A DNA stretch of 64,000 nt, taken from contig NZ_VDMC01000002.1 in NCBI RefSeq assembly GCF_006346335.1, positions 372,001-436,000 of the forward strand, written 5' to 3'. The DNA comes from Aequorivita sinensis (GTDB lineage Bacteria; Bacteroidota; Bacteroidia; Flavobacteriales; Flavobacteriaceae). Position numbers and translations under genes: made by a program. Each line of letters begins with the position of its first letter. Within the stretch, counting starts at the first letter, position 1. Below, piece after piece: positions 18,973 through 27,731 of this stretch. Under the pieces are notes generated by a model, which saw nothing but the letters and a program-made list of their open reading frames with translations, ran no database searches and had not been told where the DNA came from.

Positions 18973-19533
18973 ATGAAAAAAGTATTAACAATTATAGCGT
19001 TAGCAGCATTTACTACAGTTTTTGCTCAAGACAATAAGAACAAAAAACAGGAAACTATTACTACTAAAACCGCAGTTAAAAGCGAAAAAGGTGTAGATGT
19101 TTCAACTAAAGCTGTAACTAAAACTCAAAAGCAGGCAATTTCATTATCTGAAAAAGATGCCAATAGAACGAATCAAGAAATGGTAGTTCAACCTGCAACA
19201 ATTAACACTGAAGTTAATTACGGTTATGAAGGAAATAGATTTAAATTCATAAATCAGCGAGATAAGGATGGTTACAGAATGATGACTGTTAAAGACAATG
19301 CAACTCACGAAGAGTATGCTATTATCAAGCCTACTTCAAAGAATGGATACTACATCATGTCTCAAAACGGGAAATCATCTTTCGGATATTTTAATGATGA
19401 TGGTGATTTTGTTGTAGAGAAATACGATACCGATAAAGATGCGGTAGTTTCTGTAATCTATCGATTAAATGAAACTGGTGGTATAAAGCCAATGAAGAGT
19501 AATTCAGTAAATATCCAACAACAGGATAAATAG
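18973..19533 (+). CDS. Small secreted protein, paralogue of the preceding gene
   Basis: 186 residues, unrecognised. Signal peptide MKKVLTIIALAAFTTVFAQ, then a Lys/Thr-rich region with similarity to the upstream gene, then a beta-rich C-terminal part (RMMTVKDNATHEEYAIIKP, GYYIMSQNGKSSFGYFNDDGDFVVEKYD) that the neighbour lacks. It has its own promoter and terminator, so it is expressed separately. Likely periplasmic or outer-surface; no function assigned. Confidence 0.78.
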   Translation: MKKVLTIIALAAFTTVFAQDNKNKKQETITTKTAVKSEKGVDVSTKAVTKTQKQAISLSEKDANRTNQEMVVQPATINTEVNYGYEGNRFKFINQRDKDGYRMMTVKDNATHEEYAIIKPTSKNGYYIMSQNGKSSFGYFNDDGDFVVEKYDTDKDAVVSVIYRLNETGGIKPMKSNSVNIQQQDK

Positions 19534-19555
19534 AATATAACTCCTCAATTCTAAA

Positions 19556-19595
19556 AAATGCCCTTTAAAACATAATTTAAAGGGCATTTTTCTTT
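19556..19595 (+). terminator. Intrinsic terminator after the 18973 gene
   Basis: Thirteen-base perfect stem (19557-19569 with 19576-19588, core TGCCCTTTAAA), six-base loop, then a T-rich tail. Confidence 0.9.
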
Positions 19596-19650
19596 ATATA
19601 GATTATCTCAATTCTAATTTATCTGGAAGAACACAATTTTAAATAAACAA

Positions 19651-19677
19651 AAAAAGCAACCTATTGGGTTGCTTTTT
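19651..19677 (-). terminator. Intrinsic terminator of the ferredoxin gene
   Basis: Stem GCAACC / GGTTGC (19656-19661 with 19667-19672) flanked by A on the left and T on the right, so it can act in both directions; it ends the minus-strand ferredoxin gene and backs up the plus-strand terminator before it. Confidence 0.8.
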
Positions 19678-19696
19678 CATTTAGAATCAAGAAATT

Positions 19697-20103
<407 letters not shown>

Positions 20104-20110
20104 ACTAAGT

Positions 20111-21160
20111 ATGCAATTAAAAGATAGAATTAACGCTTTTACAGCTTTAGGTAAGTTTCTTAGAGAAATAAACATTGAATCTACACAAGAGCGTCCAGAA
20201 ATAAACAACCTTAATATTGAAAGTATTCTAAAAAGAGCTGAAGCCGAAAACGGTTGGTTTACTCAGGAAAATATACACTTTGCACTTAATAGTTGGGGCA
20301 ATGCTCTTTCCGAAGAAAACTTACAACAATGGATTTCTAATTATAAAATAGAATCGGTGGAACCAAAAACCGTTGCTATTATTATGGCTGGAAATGTTCC
20401 ACTTGTAGGGTTTCACGATTTCCTTTCAGTATTAATTACAGGAAATAAAGCATTAGCTAAACTTTCATCAAACGACAAAACGCTTCTGCCTTTCATTGGG
20501 CAAATTTTAATTTCAATCGAACCTAGATTTAAAAATTATATTGAATTTACTGACGAACGATTAACGACATTTGATGCTGTAATCGCAACAGGAAGCAATA
20601 ACACCGCTAGGTATTTTGATTACTACTTCGGAAAGTATCCTAATATTATTCGTAAAAACAGAAATTCAGTTGCTGTATTAACTGGAGAAGAAACAGAAGA
20701 AGATCTAAAGAACCTCGCTGATGATGTATTTAGATATTTCGGACTTGGTTGCCGGAATGTTTCAAAAATATACATTCCAGAAGACTATGATTTCGAGCCA
20801 TTTTTTAAAGGAATGTATAGCTGGAAAGAAATAATCCATAATCACAAATACATAAATAATTACGACTACAACAAAGCTGTTTATTTAATGGACAGCTTTC
20901 CACTGCTGGACAATGAGTTTATGTTATTAAAAGAAGATTCAGGCTTCTCCTCTCCTATCTCAGTACTTTTCTTTGAAAAATACACTTCAAAGTACGCTGT
21001 GAAAAAAATACTAGAAACTGAAGCAGATAATATTCAATGCGTGGTTACTAAAGCAGGATTACCAAACGAAATTCCATTTGGAAAGGCTCAAAATCCTGAA
21101 TTATGGGATTATGCAGATGGTGTGGATACAATCGATTTTTTATTGAAATTATCTGAATAA
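20111..21160 (+). CDS. LuxC-like acyl-CoA reductase family protein
   Basis: 349 residues. The central FGLGCRNVSKIYIPEDYD holds a cysteine in the position of the LuxC nucleophile, and IMAGNVPLVGFHDFLSVL resembles the aldehyde-dehydrogenase-like nucleotide fold. By family, such proteins reduce acyl groups to aldehydes with NADPH; the substrate here is not known, and there is no luxD/luxE neighbour. It precedes serC and serA on the same strand, with 148 bp to serC. Confidence 0.82.
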   Translation: MQLKDRINAFTALGKFLREINIESTQERPEINNLNIESILKRAEAENGWFTQENIHFALNSWGNALSEENLQQWISNYKIESVEPKTVAIIMAGNVPLVGFHDFLSVLITGNKALAKLSSNDKTLLPFIGQILISIEPRFKNYIEFTDERLTTFDAVIATGSNNTARYFDYYFGKYPNIIRKNRNSVAVLTGEETEEDLKNLADDVFRYFGLGCRNVSKIYIPEDYDFEPFFKGMYSWKEIIHNHKYINNYDYNKAVYLMDSFPLLDNEFMLLKEDSGFSSPISVLFFEKYTSKYAVKKILETEADNIQCVVTKAGLPNEIPFGKAQNPELWDYADGVDTIDFLLKLSE

Positions 21161-21308
21161 ATTTCAAGTAGATACAACATTTTTAGGGTTGTATTTTGCA
21201 CTTTTGCATTATAAGCTTTTAGTAAATGTAGTTTAGGCAAAACACATTAATAGATTTATTTTGAATGTTTTACAACCCTATATTTACTATCTCAAATTTA
21301 CTAATTAA

Positions 21309-22376
21309 ATGAAGAAACATAACTTTAGTGCAGGTCCGTGTATTTTACCACAACCCGTTTTTCAAAAAGCTTCTGAAGCTGTCTTAAATTTTAATGATTT
21401 AGGTCTTTCAATATTAGAAATATCGCATAGGAGTAAAGATTTTGTGGAAGTTATGGAAACCGCCCGAAATCTAGCCTTAGAACACCTCGGACTACAAGAA
21501 AAGGGATATAAAGCCTTATTTCTACACGGTGGTGCAAGTCTTCAGTTTCTAATGACGGCATACAATCTCTTAGAAAACAAAGCTGCTTACTTAAATACAG
21601 GAACTTGGAGTGATAAAGCTATAAAAGAGGCAAAGGTTTTAGGAGAAGTAGTTGAAGTAGCTAGTTCAAAAAATGAGAATTTCAATTTTATCCCGAAAAA
21701 CTACAGCATACCTTCAGATGTAGATTATTTTCACTGTACAAGTAACAACACCATCTTTGGTACACAATTGCAAAGTTTCCCCGAAACTAATGCGCCTTTA
21801 GTATGCGATATGAGTAGTGATATCTTTTCTCGTCAGTTAGATTTTTCAAAATTTAGTTTAATCTATGCGGGAGCCCAAAAAAATATGGGGCCTTCAGGAA
21901 CTACTTTGGTTGTTATAAAGGAAGACATTCTAGGTAAAGTTTCTCGAGCTATACCATCAATGCTTAACTACAAAATGCATATTGAAAAAGACAGTATGTT
22001 TAACACCCCTGCTGTTTTTCCAGTTTATGTATCAATGTTAACGCTACAGTGGTTAAAAGATTTAGGAGGCATTTCGGCAATTGAGAAAGTGAATAATCAA
22101 AAAGCTAAAATCCTTTATCAAGAAATAGATCGAAATCCTTTATTTGATGGGTTTGTGGTCAACAAGGAAGATCGCTCTAAAATGAATGCCACTTTTAATA
22201 TTAAGAAACCAGAATTAAAAGACTCCTTTGATAGCCTAATTCAAGAAGCTGGAATAAGCGGTATTAACGGACATCGAAGTGTTGGGGGGTATCGCGCATC
22301 CATGTACAACGCCATGCCATTAGAAAGCGTAGAGCTATTGGTCGAGGTAATGAAGGATTTTGAAAAGCGCGCCTAA
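21309..22376 (+). CDS. serC: Phosphoserine aminotransferase
   Basis: 355 residues, PLP-dependent class V aminotransferase making 3-phosphoserine from 3-phosphohydroxypyruvate and glutamate. The N-terminus NFSAGPCILP and the PLP lysine Lys191 (YAGAQKNMGPSG) are characteristic; the C-terminal GHRSVGGYRASMYNAMP is the phosphate-binding block. It is 51 bp upstream of serA, so two successive serine-synthesis steps are co-transcribed. The same enzyme can act in pyridoxal phosphate synthesis in organisms using the DXP-dependent route. Confidence 0.97.
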   Translation: MKKHNFSAGPCILPQPVFQKASEAVLNFNDLGLSILEISHRSKDFVEVMETARNLALEHLGLQEKGYKALFLHGGASLQFLMTAYNLLENKAAYLNTGTWSDKAIKEAKVLGEVVEVASSKNENFNFIPKNYSIPSDVDYFHCTSNNTIFGTQLQSFPETNAPLVCDMSSDIFSRQLDFSKFSLIYAGAQKNMGPSGTTLVVIKEDILGKVSRAIPSMLNYKMHIEKDSMFNTPAVFPVYVSMLTLQWLKDLGGISAIEKVNNQKAKILYQEIDRNPLFDGFVVNKEDRSKMNATFNIKKPELKDSFDSLIQEAGISGINGHRSVGGYRASMYNAMPLESVELLVEVMKDFEKRA

Positions 22377-22427
22377 TTCTAGAGCGAACAGAGGAATTAA
22401 CGATTATAAACTCAGTAAAATATTTAA

Positions 22428-23381
22428 ATGAAAATATTAGCGAACGACGGAATATCACAAAGCGGAATAAAAATTTTAGAAGCAGAAGGTTTTGAAGTCT
22501 TAAAAGTACACGTAGCTCAAGAACAGCTCCAAAACTACATTAATGAACATAAAATTGACGTGCTTTTAGTTCGAAGTGCAACTAAGGTAAGAAAGAATTT
22601 AATAGACAATTGCCCGTCTCTAAAAATTATAGGTCGCGGTGGTGTGGGCATGGATAATATTGATGTTGATTATGCTCTTAAAAACGGTCTAGATGTAATA
22701 AACACTCCAGAAGCATCATCTGGCTCTGTTGCCGAACTTGTTTTTGCCCATCTATTTGGAGGAGTAAGGTATCTACACGACTCTAATAGAAACATGCCTT
22801 TAGACGGCGACAGCAGGTTTAAAGAAATGAAAAAGAATTATGCAGGAGGGAGAGAACTGCGCAACAAAACCCTTGGTATTATTGGTTTTGGAAGGATTGG
22901 TCGTCAGGTTGCAAAAATAGCTTTAGGGTGTGGGATGAAAGTTATTGCAAGCGATTATGAAGTTGGAGAAGCCGATATAACTTTAGAATTTTACGACGGT
23001 CAAGAAGTAACCCTAAAAATTAAAACCGCTCCAATTGATAAATTATTAAAAAACAGTGATTTCATCAGCTTACACGTACCTTCTCAATCAGAATATTTAA
23101 TCGGGAAGAATGAAATAGCAAAAATGAAAGATGGTGTAGGAATTATAAATGCTTCACGTGGAGGGATACTTGATGAAAACGCCCTTTTAGACGCTTTAGA
23201 AGATGATAAAGTATCCTTCGCAGCTTTAGATGTTTTTGAAAACGAACCTACTCCTTCAATTAAAGTTCTTATGAACGAAAAAATTTCACTTACCCCACAT
23301 ATTGGTGCGGCTACAAATGAAGCGCAAGATAGAATTGGAATAGAGCTCGCAAATCGAATTATTTCGATATTGAAGAAATAA
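22428..23381 (+). CDS. serA: D-3-phosphoglycerate dehydrogenase (short form)
   Basis: 317 residues, NAD-dependent D-2-hydroxyacid dehydrogenase. The dinucleotide site GIIGFGRIGRQVAK is near residue 150; the catalytic Arg (INASRGGILDE), Glu (FENEP) and His (LTPHIGAATNEAQ) are present. It lacks the C-terminal ACT domain of E. coli SerA, so serine feedback by that domain is not expected. Its position after serC supports the phosphoglycerate assignment over other hydroxyacid dehydrogenases. Confidence 0.92.
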   Translation: MKILANDGISQSGIKILEAEGFEVLKVHVAQEQLQNYINEHKIDVLLVRSATKVRKNLIDNCPSLKIIGRGGVGMDNIDVDYALKNGLDVINTPEASSGSVAELVFAHLFGGVRYLHDSNRNMPLDGDSRFKEMKKNYAGGRELRNKTLGIIGFGRIGRQVAKIALGCGMKVIASDYEVGEADITLEFYDGQEVTLKIKTAPIDKLLKNSDFISLHVPSQSEYLIGKNEIAKMKDGVGIINASRGGILDENALLDALEDDKVSFAALDVFENEPTPSIKVLMNEKISLTPHIGAATNEAQDRIGIELANRIISILKK

Positions 23382-23497
23382 GTTAAACATCACTTAAAAA
23401 TCAATGAAGTAAGCTCTGTTTTTATAATACCAGTCTATTTTTACTTAACTTTACTTGAATTAATCATTTGTAAATAACCAAATTTTAAAAAAAGATC

Positions 23498-24139
23498 ATG
23501 TCAGGAATTTTAGATTTATTGAATAGTGACCTCGGAAAACAAATTGTAGGAGGCATTAGTAAAGAAACACACCAACCAGAAGATAAAACAGCATCGGTAG
23601 TTGCAATGGCAATGCCAATACTAATGGGTGCTATGAAACGCAATGCAAATACCGAAGGCGGTGCAGCAAGTTTAATGAATGCTTTAAACAACAAGCACGA
23701 CGGAAGTATTCTAGATAATTTAGGAAGTCTATTTAGCGGTGGTGTAAATGAAGAAGTAAAAAAAGATGGCGACGGAATTTTAGGCCATGTATTAGGAGGG
23801 TCTAAAGACACTGCCGTACACGCTTTATCACAAAAATCAGGTTTAGATTCCAGTTCTGTGATGCAAATTTTACAGGTTGCAGCACCTATTTTATTAGGTT
23901 ATTTAGGAAAGCAAAAGCAGCAACAAAATGTAAATTCAAATTCTGGAATTGGAGACTTACTAGGTGGCCTAATGGGCGGCGGAAGTGGACAATCTCAACA
24001 ACAATCTATGATAGAATCGTTACTCGATGGAAATAACGACGGAAGTGTTATTGATGATATTGCAGGAATGGTTCTTGGTGGTGGAAGTCAGAAAAAAGGG
24101 GGCTTAGGCAATATTTTAGGTGGTTTCTTCGGAAAATAA
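23498..24139 (+). CDS. DUF937 domain protein
   Basis: 213 residues. The N-terminal half (MSGILDLLNSDLGKQIVGGISKE through the HVLGG segment) fits DUF937; the C-terminal half is rich in Gly, Gln and Ser with LGGLMGGGSGQ repeats and ends in GGFFGK. No signal peptide is seen and the function of the family is not established. It stands alone, followed by a terminator. Helical amphipathic segments separated by Gly patches suggest self-association (inference). Confidence 0.82.
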   Translation: MSGILDLLNSDLGKQIVGGISKETHQPEDKTASVVAMAMPILMGAMKRNANTEGGAASLMNALNNKHDGSILDNLGSLFSGGVNEEVKKDGDGILGHVLGGSKDTAVHALSQKSGLDSSSVMQILQVAAPILLGYLGKQKQQQNVNSNSGIGDLLGGLMGGGSGQSQQQSMIESLLDGNNDGSVIDDIAGMVLGGGSQKKGGLGNILGGFFGK

Positions 24140-24160
24140 ATTAGATTTTATAACTATTAA

Positions 24161-24198
24161 AAATACCGTGCTTTCTAATAAGTTACGGTATTTTTTTT
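24161..24198 (+). terminator. Intrinsic terminator of the DUF937 gene
   Basis: Stem AATACCGT (24162-24169) with ACGGTATT (24185-24192), 15-base loop, then a run of T to 24198. Confidence 0.8.
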
Positions 24199-24238
24199 AA
24201 ATCATAGTTAAATCCCTTTAGCTTTGTTTTACAATGAT

Positions 24239-24246
24239 TAACTTTG
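24239..24246 (+). promoter_or_regulatory. Promoter -7 element TAACTTTG of the 24263 operon
   Basis: Exact TAnnTTTG match 16 bp upstream of the first start codon. The -33 position has TTA (24218-24220) with 18 bp spacing in place of TTG. The leader would be only about 10 nt. Confidence 0.6.
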
Positions 24247-24262
24247 CAAAAATCATAATTCT

Positions 24263-24682
24263 ATGAAAAACCTATTACTCATATTTGCTTTTTCGCTCGC
24301 AATTTTAAGTTGTGGAACTGGAAACAAAGCAATTGACAACTCTTCTACGGATACTACTGAGAGTGATACAATACGTATTGCTAACGATAGTTTGGAATAC
24401 GAAATAATGATTATTGAGCCTGGTTTCGACTCTTGGCTTATTTCACAACCAAAACCAGGGCATTACGGACAATCTTTTTTAGAATCAAAAAACAGACTTT
24501 TTGTTTCAGAATATAACAGTCGCGTTTTACAACCTCAAAATTATTCTAGAAATCTATACACTGAACAAATAAATTACGATACAGCAGTAGATTATGGGTA
24601 TGAAGTAAACTATTTACTGTATAACTACTTCGTTTATTTTCAGCAGAAATACAATCAGAAATTTATAGGAGGAAGAAATTGA
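24263..24682 (+). CDS. DUF6146-like lipoprotein
   Basis: 139 residues. Lipoprotein signal MKNLLLIFAFSLAILSCG with the lipobox cysteine at 17. The body contains EYEIMIIEPGFDSWLISQPKPGHYG and SRNLYTEQINYDTAVDYGYEVNY, a pattern I associate with DUF6146, unique to Bacteroidota. No enzymatic motif. First gene of a tightly packed set (overlapping the next gene by four bases) that leads to the TonB receptor, which suggests an envelope function. The DUF label is from memory. Confidence 0.75.
   Translation: MKNLLLIFAFSLAILSCGTGNKAIDNSSTDTTESDTIRIANDSLEYEIMIIEPGFDSWLISQPKPGHYGQSFLESKNRLFVSEYNSRVLQPQNYSRNLYTEQINYDTAVDYGYEVNYLLYNYFVYFQQKYNQKFIGGRN
24667..24681 (+). promoter_or_regulatory. Perfect Shine-Dalgarno AGGAGG before a TTG start
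   Basis: AGGAGG at 24667-24672 lies six bases before the TTG at 24679. Shine-Dalgarno sites are rare in Bacteroidota and no comparable one was noticed elsewhere in the window. It decides the start of the 24679 gene, which overlaps the TGA of the preceding gene. Confidence 0.7.
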
Positions 24683-24981
24683 AAAAGCTTAAAGTACGTT
24701 GGAATGTTGAATCCAACACCCAACTATATATAATTTTTTTAGTTTTTGCCATTACCGGAAGTTCTGCCGCAAAACTAGCTGCACCTGTCACTGAGTTTTT
24801 TGGAATTTCAAAGGAAATGGGTTGGTATGTATATTGGCCGTTTAGAATATTAATTATATTCCCTATCTACCAAGTGCTTTTAGTGTTCTTTGGTTGGATT
24901 TTTGGTCAGTTTAATTTCTTTTGGACATTTGAAAAGAAAATGCTTCGCAACTTAGGTCTCGGATTTTTAATTAAGGAATGA
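24679..24981 (+). CDS. DUF6787-like small membrane protein
   Basis: 100 residues, starting at TTG. Two hydrophobic stretches (YIIFLVFAITGSSAAKLAA and FRILIIFPIYQVLLVFFGWIFG) predict two membrane spans; the C-terminus FEKKMLRNLGLGF is basic. The family name is from memory. The start sits within the stop of the lipoprotein gene and the stop overlaps the next ATG as ATGA, so translation of all three genes is coupled. Probably inner membrane. Confidence 0.72.
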   Translation: MKKLKVRWNVESNTQLYIIFLVFAITGSSAAKLAAPVTEFFGISKEMGWYVYWPFRILIIFPIYQVLLVFFGWIFGQFNFFWTFEKKMLRNLGLGFLIKE

Positions 24982-25307
24982 GTTTTTTTAAGAATCAAAT
25001 AACGCAATTTCTTACAGCAACAATCTTCTCGATTGCTTTGATGCTTCCTGCTGCAATTCAATTTGCGCACAGTTTCGAAGGTCATAAGCACGAAGTATGT
25101 ACAGATGTATCGTCACATATTCACGAAAAGCAACTAGACTGTTCGATATTTGATTTTCACTTTTCAATCTTTAATTTTAATCCTCAAGAATTACCTGAGG
25201 TTGTAACTATTCACAGTTTCCAAAACACGGAAACTTTATATATTCTTCCTAAAATTGAAGGCGAGTACGCTGCGTACTACCTAAGAGGTCCTCCTCTACA
25301 CTCTTAA
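24978..25307 (+). CDS. Small His-rich exported protein upstream of TonB receptor
   Basis: 109 residues. A hydrophobic N-terminal stretch (FLTATIFSIALMLPAAIQFAHSF) is followed by a His/Cys segment FEGHKHEVCTDVSSHIHEKQLDC (residues ~31-53) and the C-terminus ends YYLRGPPLHS. The arrangement of signal or anchor, paired Cys with His, and a terminal RGPP motif recalls DUF2946-type proteins that sit beside metal TonB receptors. I infer a periplasmic metal-binding accessory, perhaps for zinc or copper; no direct evidence for the metal. Confidence 0.65.
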   Translation: MSFFKNQITQFLTATIFSIALMLPAAIQFAHSFEGHKHEVCTDVSSHIHEKQLDCSIFDFHFSIFNFNPQELPEVVTIHSFQNTETLYILPKIEGEYAAYYLRGPPLHS

Positions 25308-25400
25308 TTACCTAGTTACACACTTTTATTAAATCAATTTTAAATTCAAGGAAGGCTATTATCTGCTCTTGACAAATATTTATGCTTTTTAGAGTATAGA

Positions 25401-25440
25401 TAGTTGGAGCAGTTAATAAACCTTATCCCCAACTATTTTT
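25401..25440 (+). promoter_or_regulatory. Leader hairpin before the TonB receptor
   Basis: TAGTTGG (25401-25407) pairs with CCAACTA (25429-25435) across 21 bases and is followed by five T, ending six bases before the receptor start. It has terminator form and could attenuate receptor expression relative to the upstream genes (inference). Confidence 0.4.
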
Positions 25441-25445
25441 AAGAA

Positions 25446-27659
25446 ATGAAAAATATTTTATTTTTTGTTGCTGCTCTTATGCTATACACAGCAGCAAACT
25501 CACAAAACTCCTTAACTGGAACAATTATATCAAAAAACTCAAACGAACCTTTATTAGCCACTGTGTATATCCCACAACTCGAAAAAGGGACTACCTCGGA
25601 TTTTGATGGCAATTATATCGTAAATAATATACCTGAAGGAAACTATAACGTAGTTTATTCGGCATTGGGGTATGCTACTGTCTCGAAGAAAATACTATTT
25701 ACAAAAGGTAAAACCATTACGAAAGCTATTCAGCTAGAAGAAAGTGCTGTTGAAATGGAAGAGGTAATCATCTCTACACCTTTCCACAAATTACAAAGTG
25801 AAAATGTGATGAAAGTAGAACGTGTATCTACCGAATCATTAAATGCTTCAGGGGCTGTAACTCTTGCAGAAGGCATAAAAAACATAGCGGGAGTTGATGT
25901 AATTTCTACTGGTGTAGGAATTGGAAAACCCGTTATTCGCGGTTTGAGCTCCAATCGAGTTCTTACTTATACACAAGGCGTTCGCTTAGAAAACCAACAA
26001 TTCGGGGATGAGCACGGACTCGGAATTAATGAAGCAGGAATTGAGAGTGTTGAAGTAATTAAAGGCCCTGCCTCACTTTTATACGGAAGCGATGCCTTAG
26101 GGGGTGTTCTATACCTAAATCCTGAAAGATTTGCACGATCTGGAGAAACTCACGGAGATTTAAACAGTACTTATTTCTCAAATACCTTAGGAACTTCTAC
26201 AAACTTAGGAGTAAAAACTTCTGGTGAAAAACTAAGCTTTTTAGCTCGTGGCTCGTACTCTTCATTTAGCGATTATAAAACAGGGGCAGATTATCGCGTT
26301 ACAAACTCTCGTTTTAACGAAAAGGATTTCAAAACTGGATTACAGTATTTAGGGAGTAAATTTAAATCTACTGTTAGATATAACTACAACCGTTCCAACA
26401 TCGGAATCCCTGAAGAAATCGGAGAGCAAACACAATCAAAAGATTTAGAATTGCCTTTTCAAGAAGTAGATAACCATATTGTAAGTTTAGACAATACTAT
26501 TTTCTTCAACAACTCTAGTTTAGATGTAAAAGCAGGATACTTGTTTAACGACCGTAGAGAGTTTGAAGATGATCAATCGACTGCGGCATTAAGATTAAAG
26601 TTAAGTACATTTAATTACGATGTAAAATACCACCTTCCAGAATTAGGCAACTTTGAAACTATTGTTGGTTTACAAGGGATGTTTCAAAACAACAAAAATG
26701 AGGGTGAAGAAATTTTAATTCCAGATGCAAAAACTACTGATATCGGTGTTTTCGCTACAACTCACTTTCACTTAGACCAAATTGACATACAAGCTGGAAT
26801 TCGATTTGATTCAAGAAAAATTGACAGTGAAGCTGCGCGAAATCCTTTAGAAGAAGATTTCATTCCTGCTTTAGATAAAAATTTCAATAGTTTCGCTGCG
26901 GCACTTGGGGCGAAGATAAATTTATTCGAAAAAATTTCAGCTCGGTTAAACCTTGCTAGTGGATTCCGCGCGCCAAACTTAGCCGAATTAACGTCAAACG
27001 GTGTACATGAAGGGACAAATAGATTTGAAAGAGGAAATCACAATTTAAACAGTGAACAAAACTTTCAAACAGACCTTGCCATAGAATATAGAAATGAGCA
27101 CATCGAAATTTTTGCAAATGGATTCTACAATGCTGTAAACGATTATATCTTTATTTCTCCTACAGATGAAGTTATTGATGACACTCCTGTTTACGACTAC
27201 TTACAAGATAACGCCTCGTTATATGGTGGAGAATTCGGATTTCACTTGCACCCACATCCATTAGATTGGCTTCACTTTGAGAGCAGCTTTGAGACCGTAA
27301 CAGGGAAATTAAAGAATGATAATTACCTACCACTCATTCCGGCAAATTCACTTCGAAATACCTTTAGAGTAGAATTTCAAGATGGAAAATCTAGAAAATC
27401 AAGTTCGGTGTTTATAACGCTAAAAAATACTTTAGACCAGAAAAACACAGGAGATTTTGAAACAAGAACTGGTGGATATTCACTATTAAGTGCTGGTATT
27501 GAGAGTAGTTTTAAACTCAATAATGTCATGCTAAAATTGGCTGTAAACGGTACAAATTTAACCGACAAAGAGTACGTTTCGCACCTATCTAGATTTAAGC
27601 CAGACGGAATTTTAGATATAGGAAGAAGTGTGAATATAAAACTGAAAGTAGAAATATAG
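25446..27659 (+). CDS. TonB-dependent outer membrane receptor
   Basis: 737 residues. Signal peptide MKNILFFVAALMLYTAANSQ, a CarboxypepD-regulatory-like domain about 22-105 (SLTGTIISKNSNEPLLATVYIP), plug domain about 115-230 (IAGVDVISTGVGIGKPVIRGLSSNRVL, VEVIKGPASLLYGSDALGGV) and a 22-strand-type barrel with the TonB-receptor C-terminus. Length and sequence fit CirA/ZnuD-like receptors rather than ~1000-residue SusC transporters, and no SusD follows. The short loop HLHPHPLDWLHF is His-rich. With the His-rich small protein upstream this suggests metal uptake, which remains an inference. Confidence 0.92.
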   Translation: MKNILFFVAALMLYTAANSQNSLTGTIISKNSNEPLLATVYIPQLEKGTTSDFDGNYIVNNIPEGNYNVVYSALGYATVSKKILFTKGKTITKAIQLEESAVEMEEVIISTPFHKLQSENVMKVERVSTESLNASGAVTLAEGIKNIAGVDVISTGVGIGKPVIRGLSSNRVLTYTQGVRLENQQFGDEHGLGINEAGIESVEVIKGPASLLYGSDALGGVLYLNPERFARSGETHGDLNSTYFSNTLGTSTNLGVKTSGEKLSFLARGSYSSFSDYKTGADYRVTNSRFNEKDFKTGLQYLGSKFKSTVRYNYNRSNIGIPEEIGEQTQSKDLELPFQEVDNHIVSLDNTIFFNNSSLDVKAGYLFNDRREFEDDQSTAALRLKLSTFNYDVKYHLPELGNFETIVGLQGMFQNNKNEGEEILIPDAKTTDIGVFATTHFHLDQIDIQAGIRFDSRKIDSEAARNPLEEDFIPALDKNFNSFAAALGAKINLFEKISARLNLASGFRAPNLAELTSNGVHEGTNRFERGNHNLNSEQNFQTDLAIEYRNEHIEIFANGFYNAVNDYIFISPTDEVIDDTPVYDYLQDNASLYGGEFGFHLHPHPLDWLHFESSFETVTGKLKNDNYLPLIPANSLRNTFRVEFQDGKSRKSSSVFITLKNTLDQKNTGDFETRTGGYSLLSAGIESSFKLNNVMLKLAVNGTNLTDKEYVSHLSRFKPDGILDIGRSVNIKLKVEI

Positions 27660-27665
27660 AATTTA

Positions 27666-27730
27666 AAAAGATGTAGTTAGAGCGCAATAGCTATGAAATG
27701 TATAATTTCAACTGCGCTCTAACTACATTA
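27666..27730. terminator. Convergent terminator with a 16 bp stem
   Basis: Perfect 16 bp inverted repeat (27671-27686 with 27713-27728) around a 26-base spacer that itself holds a small stem (GAAAT/ATTTC, 27695-27709). On the minus strand a T run follows, serving the 27732 gene; it also ends the receptor operon. Confidence 0.75.
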
Positions 27731-27731
27731 A

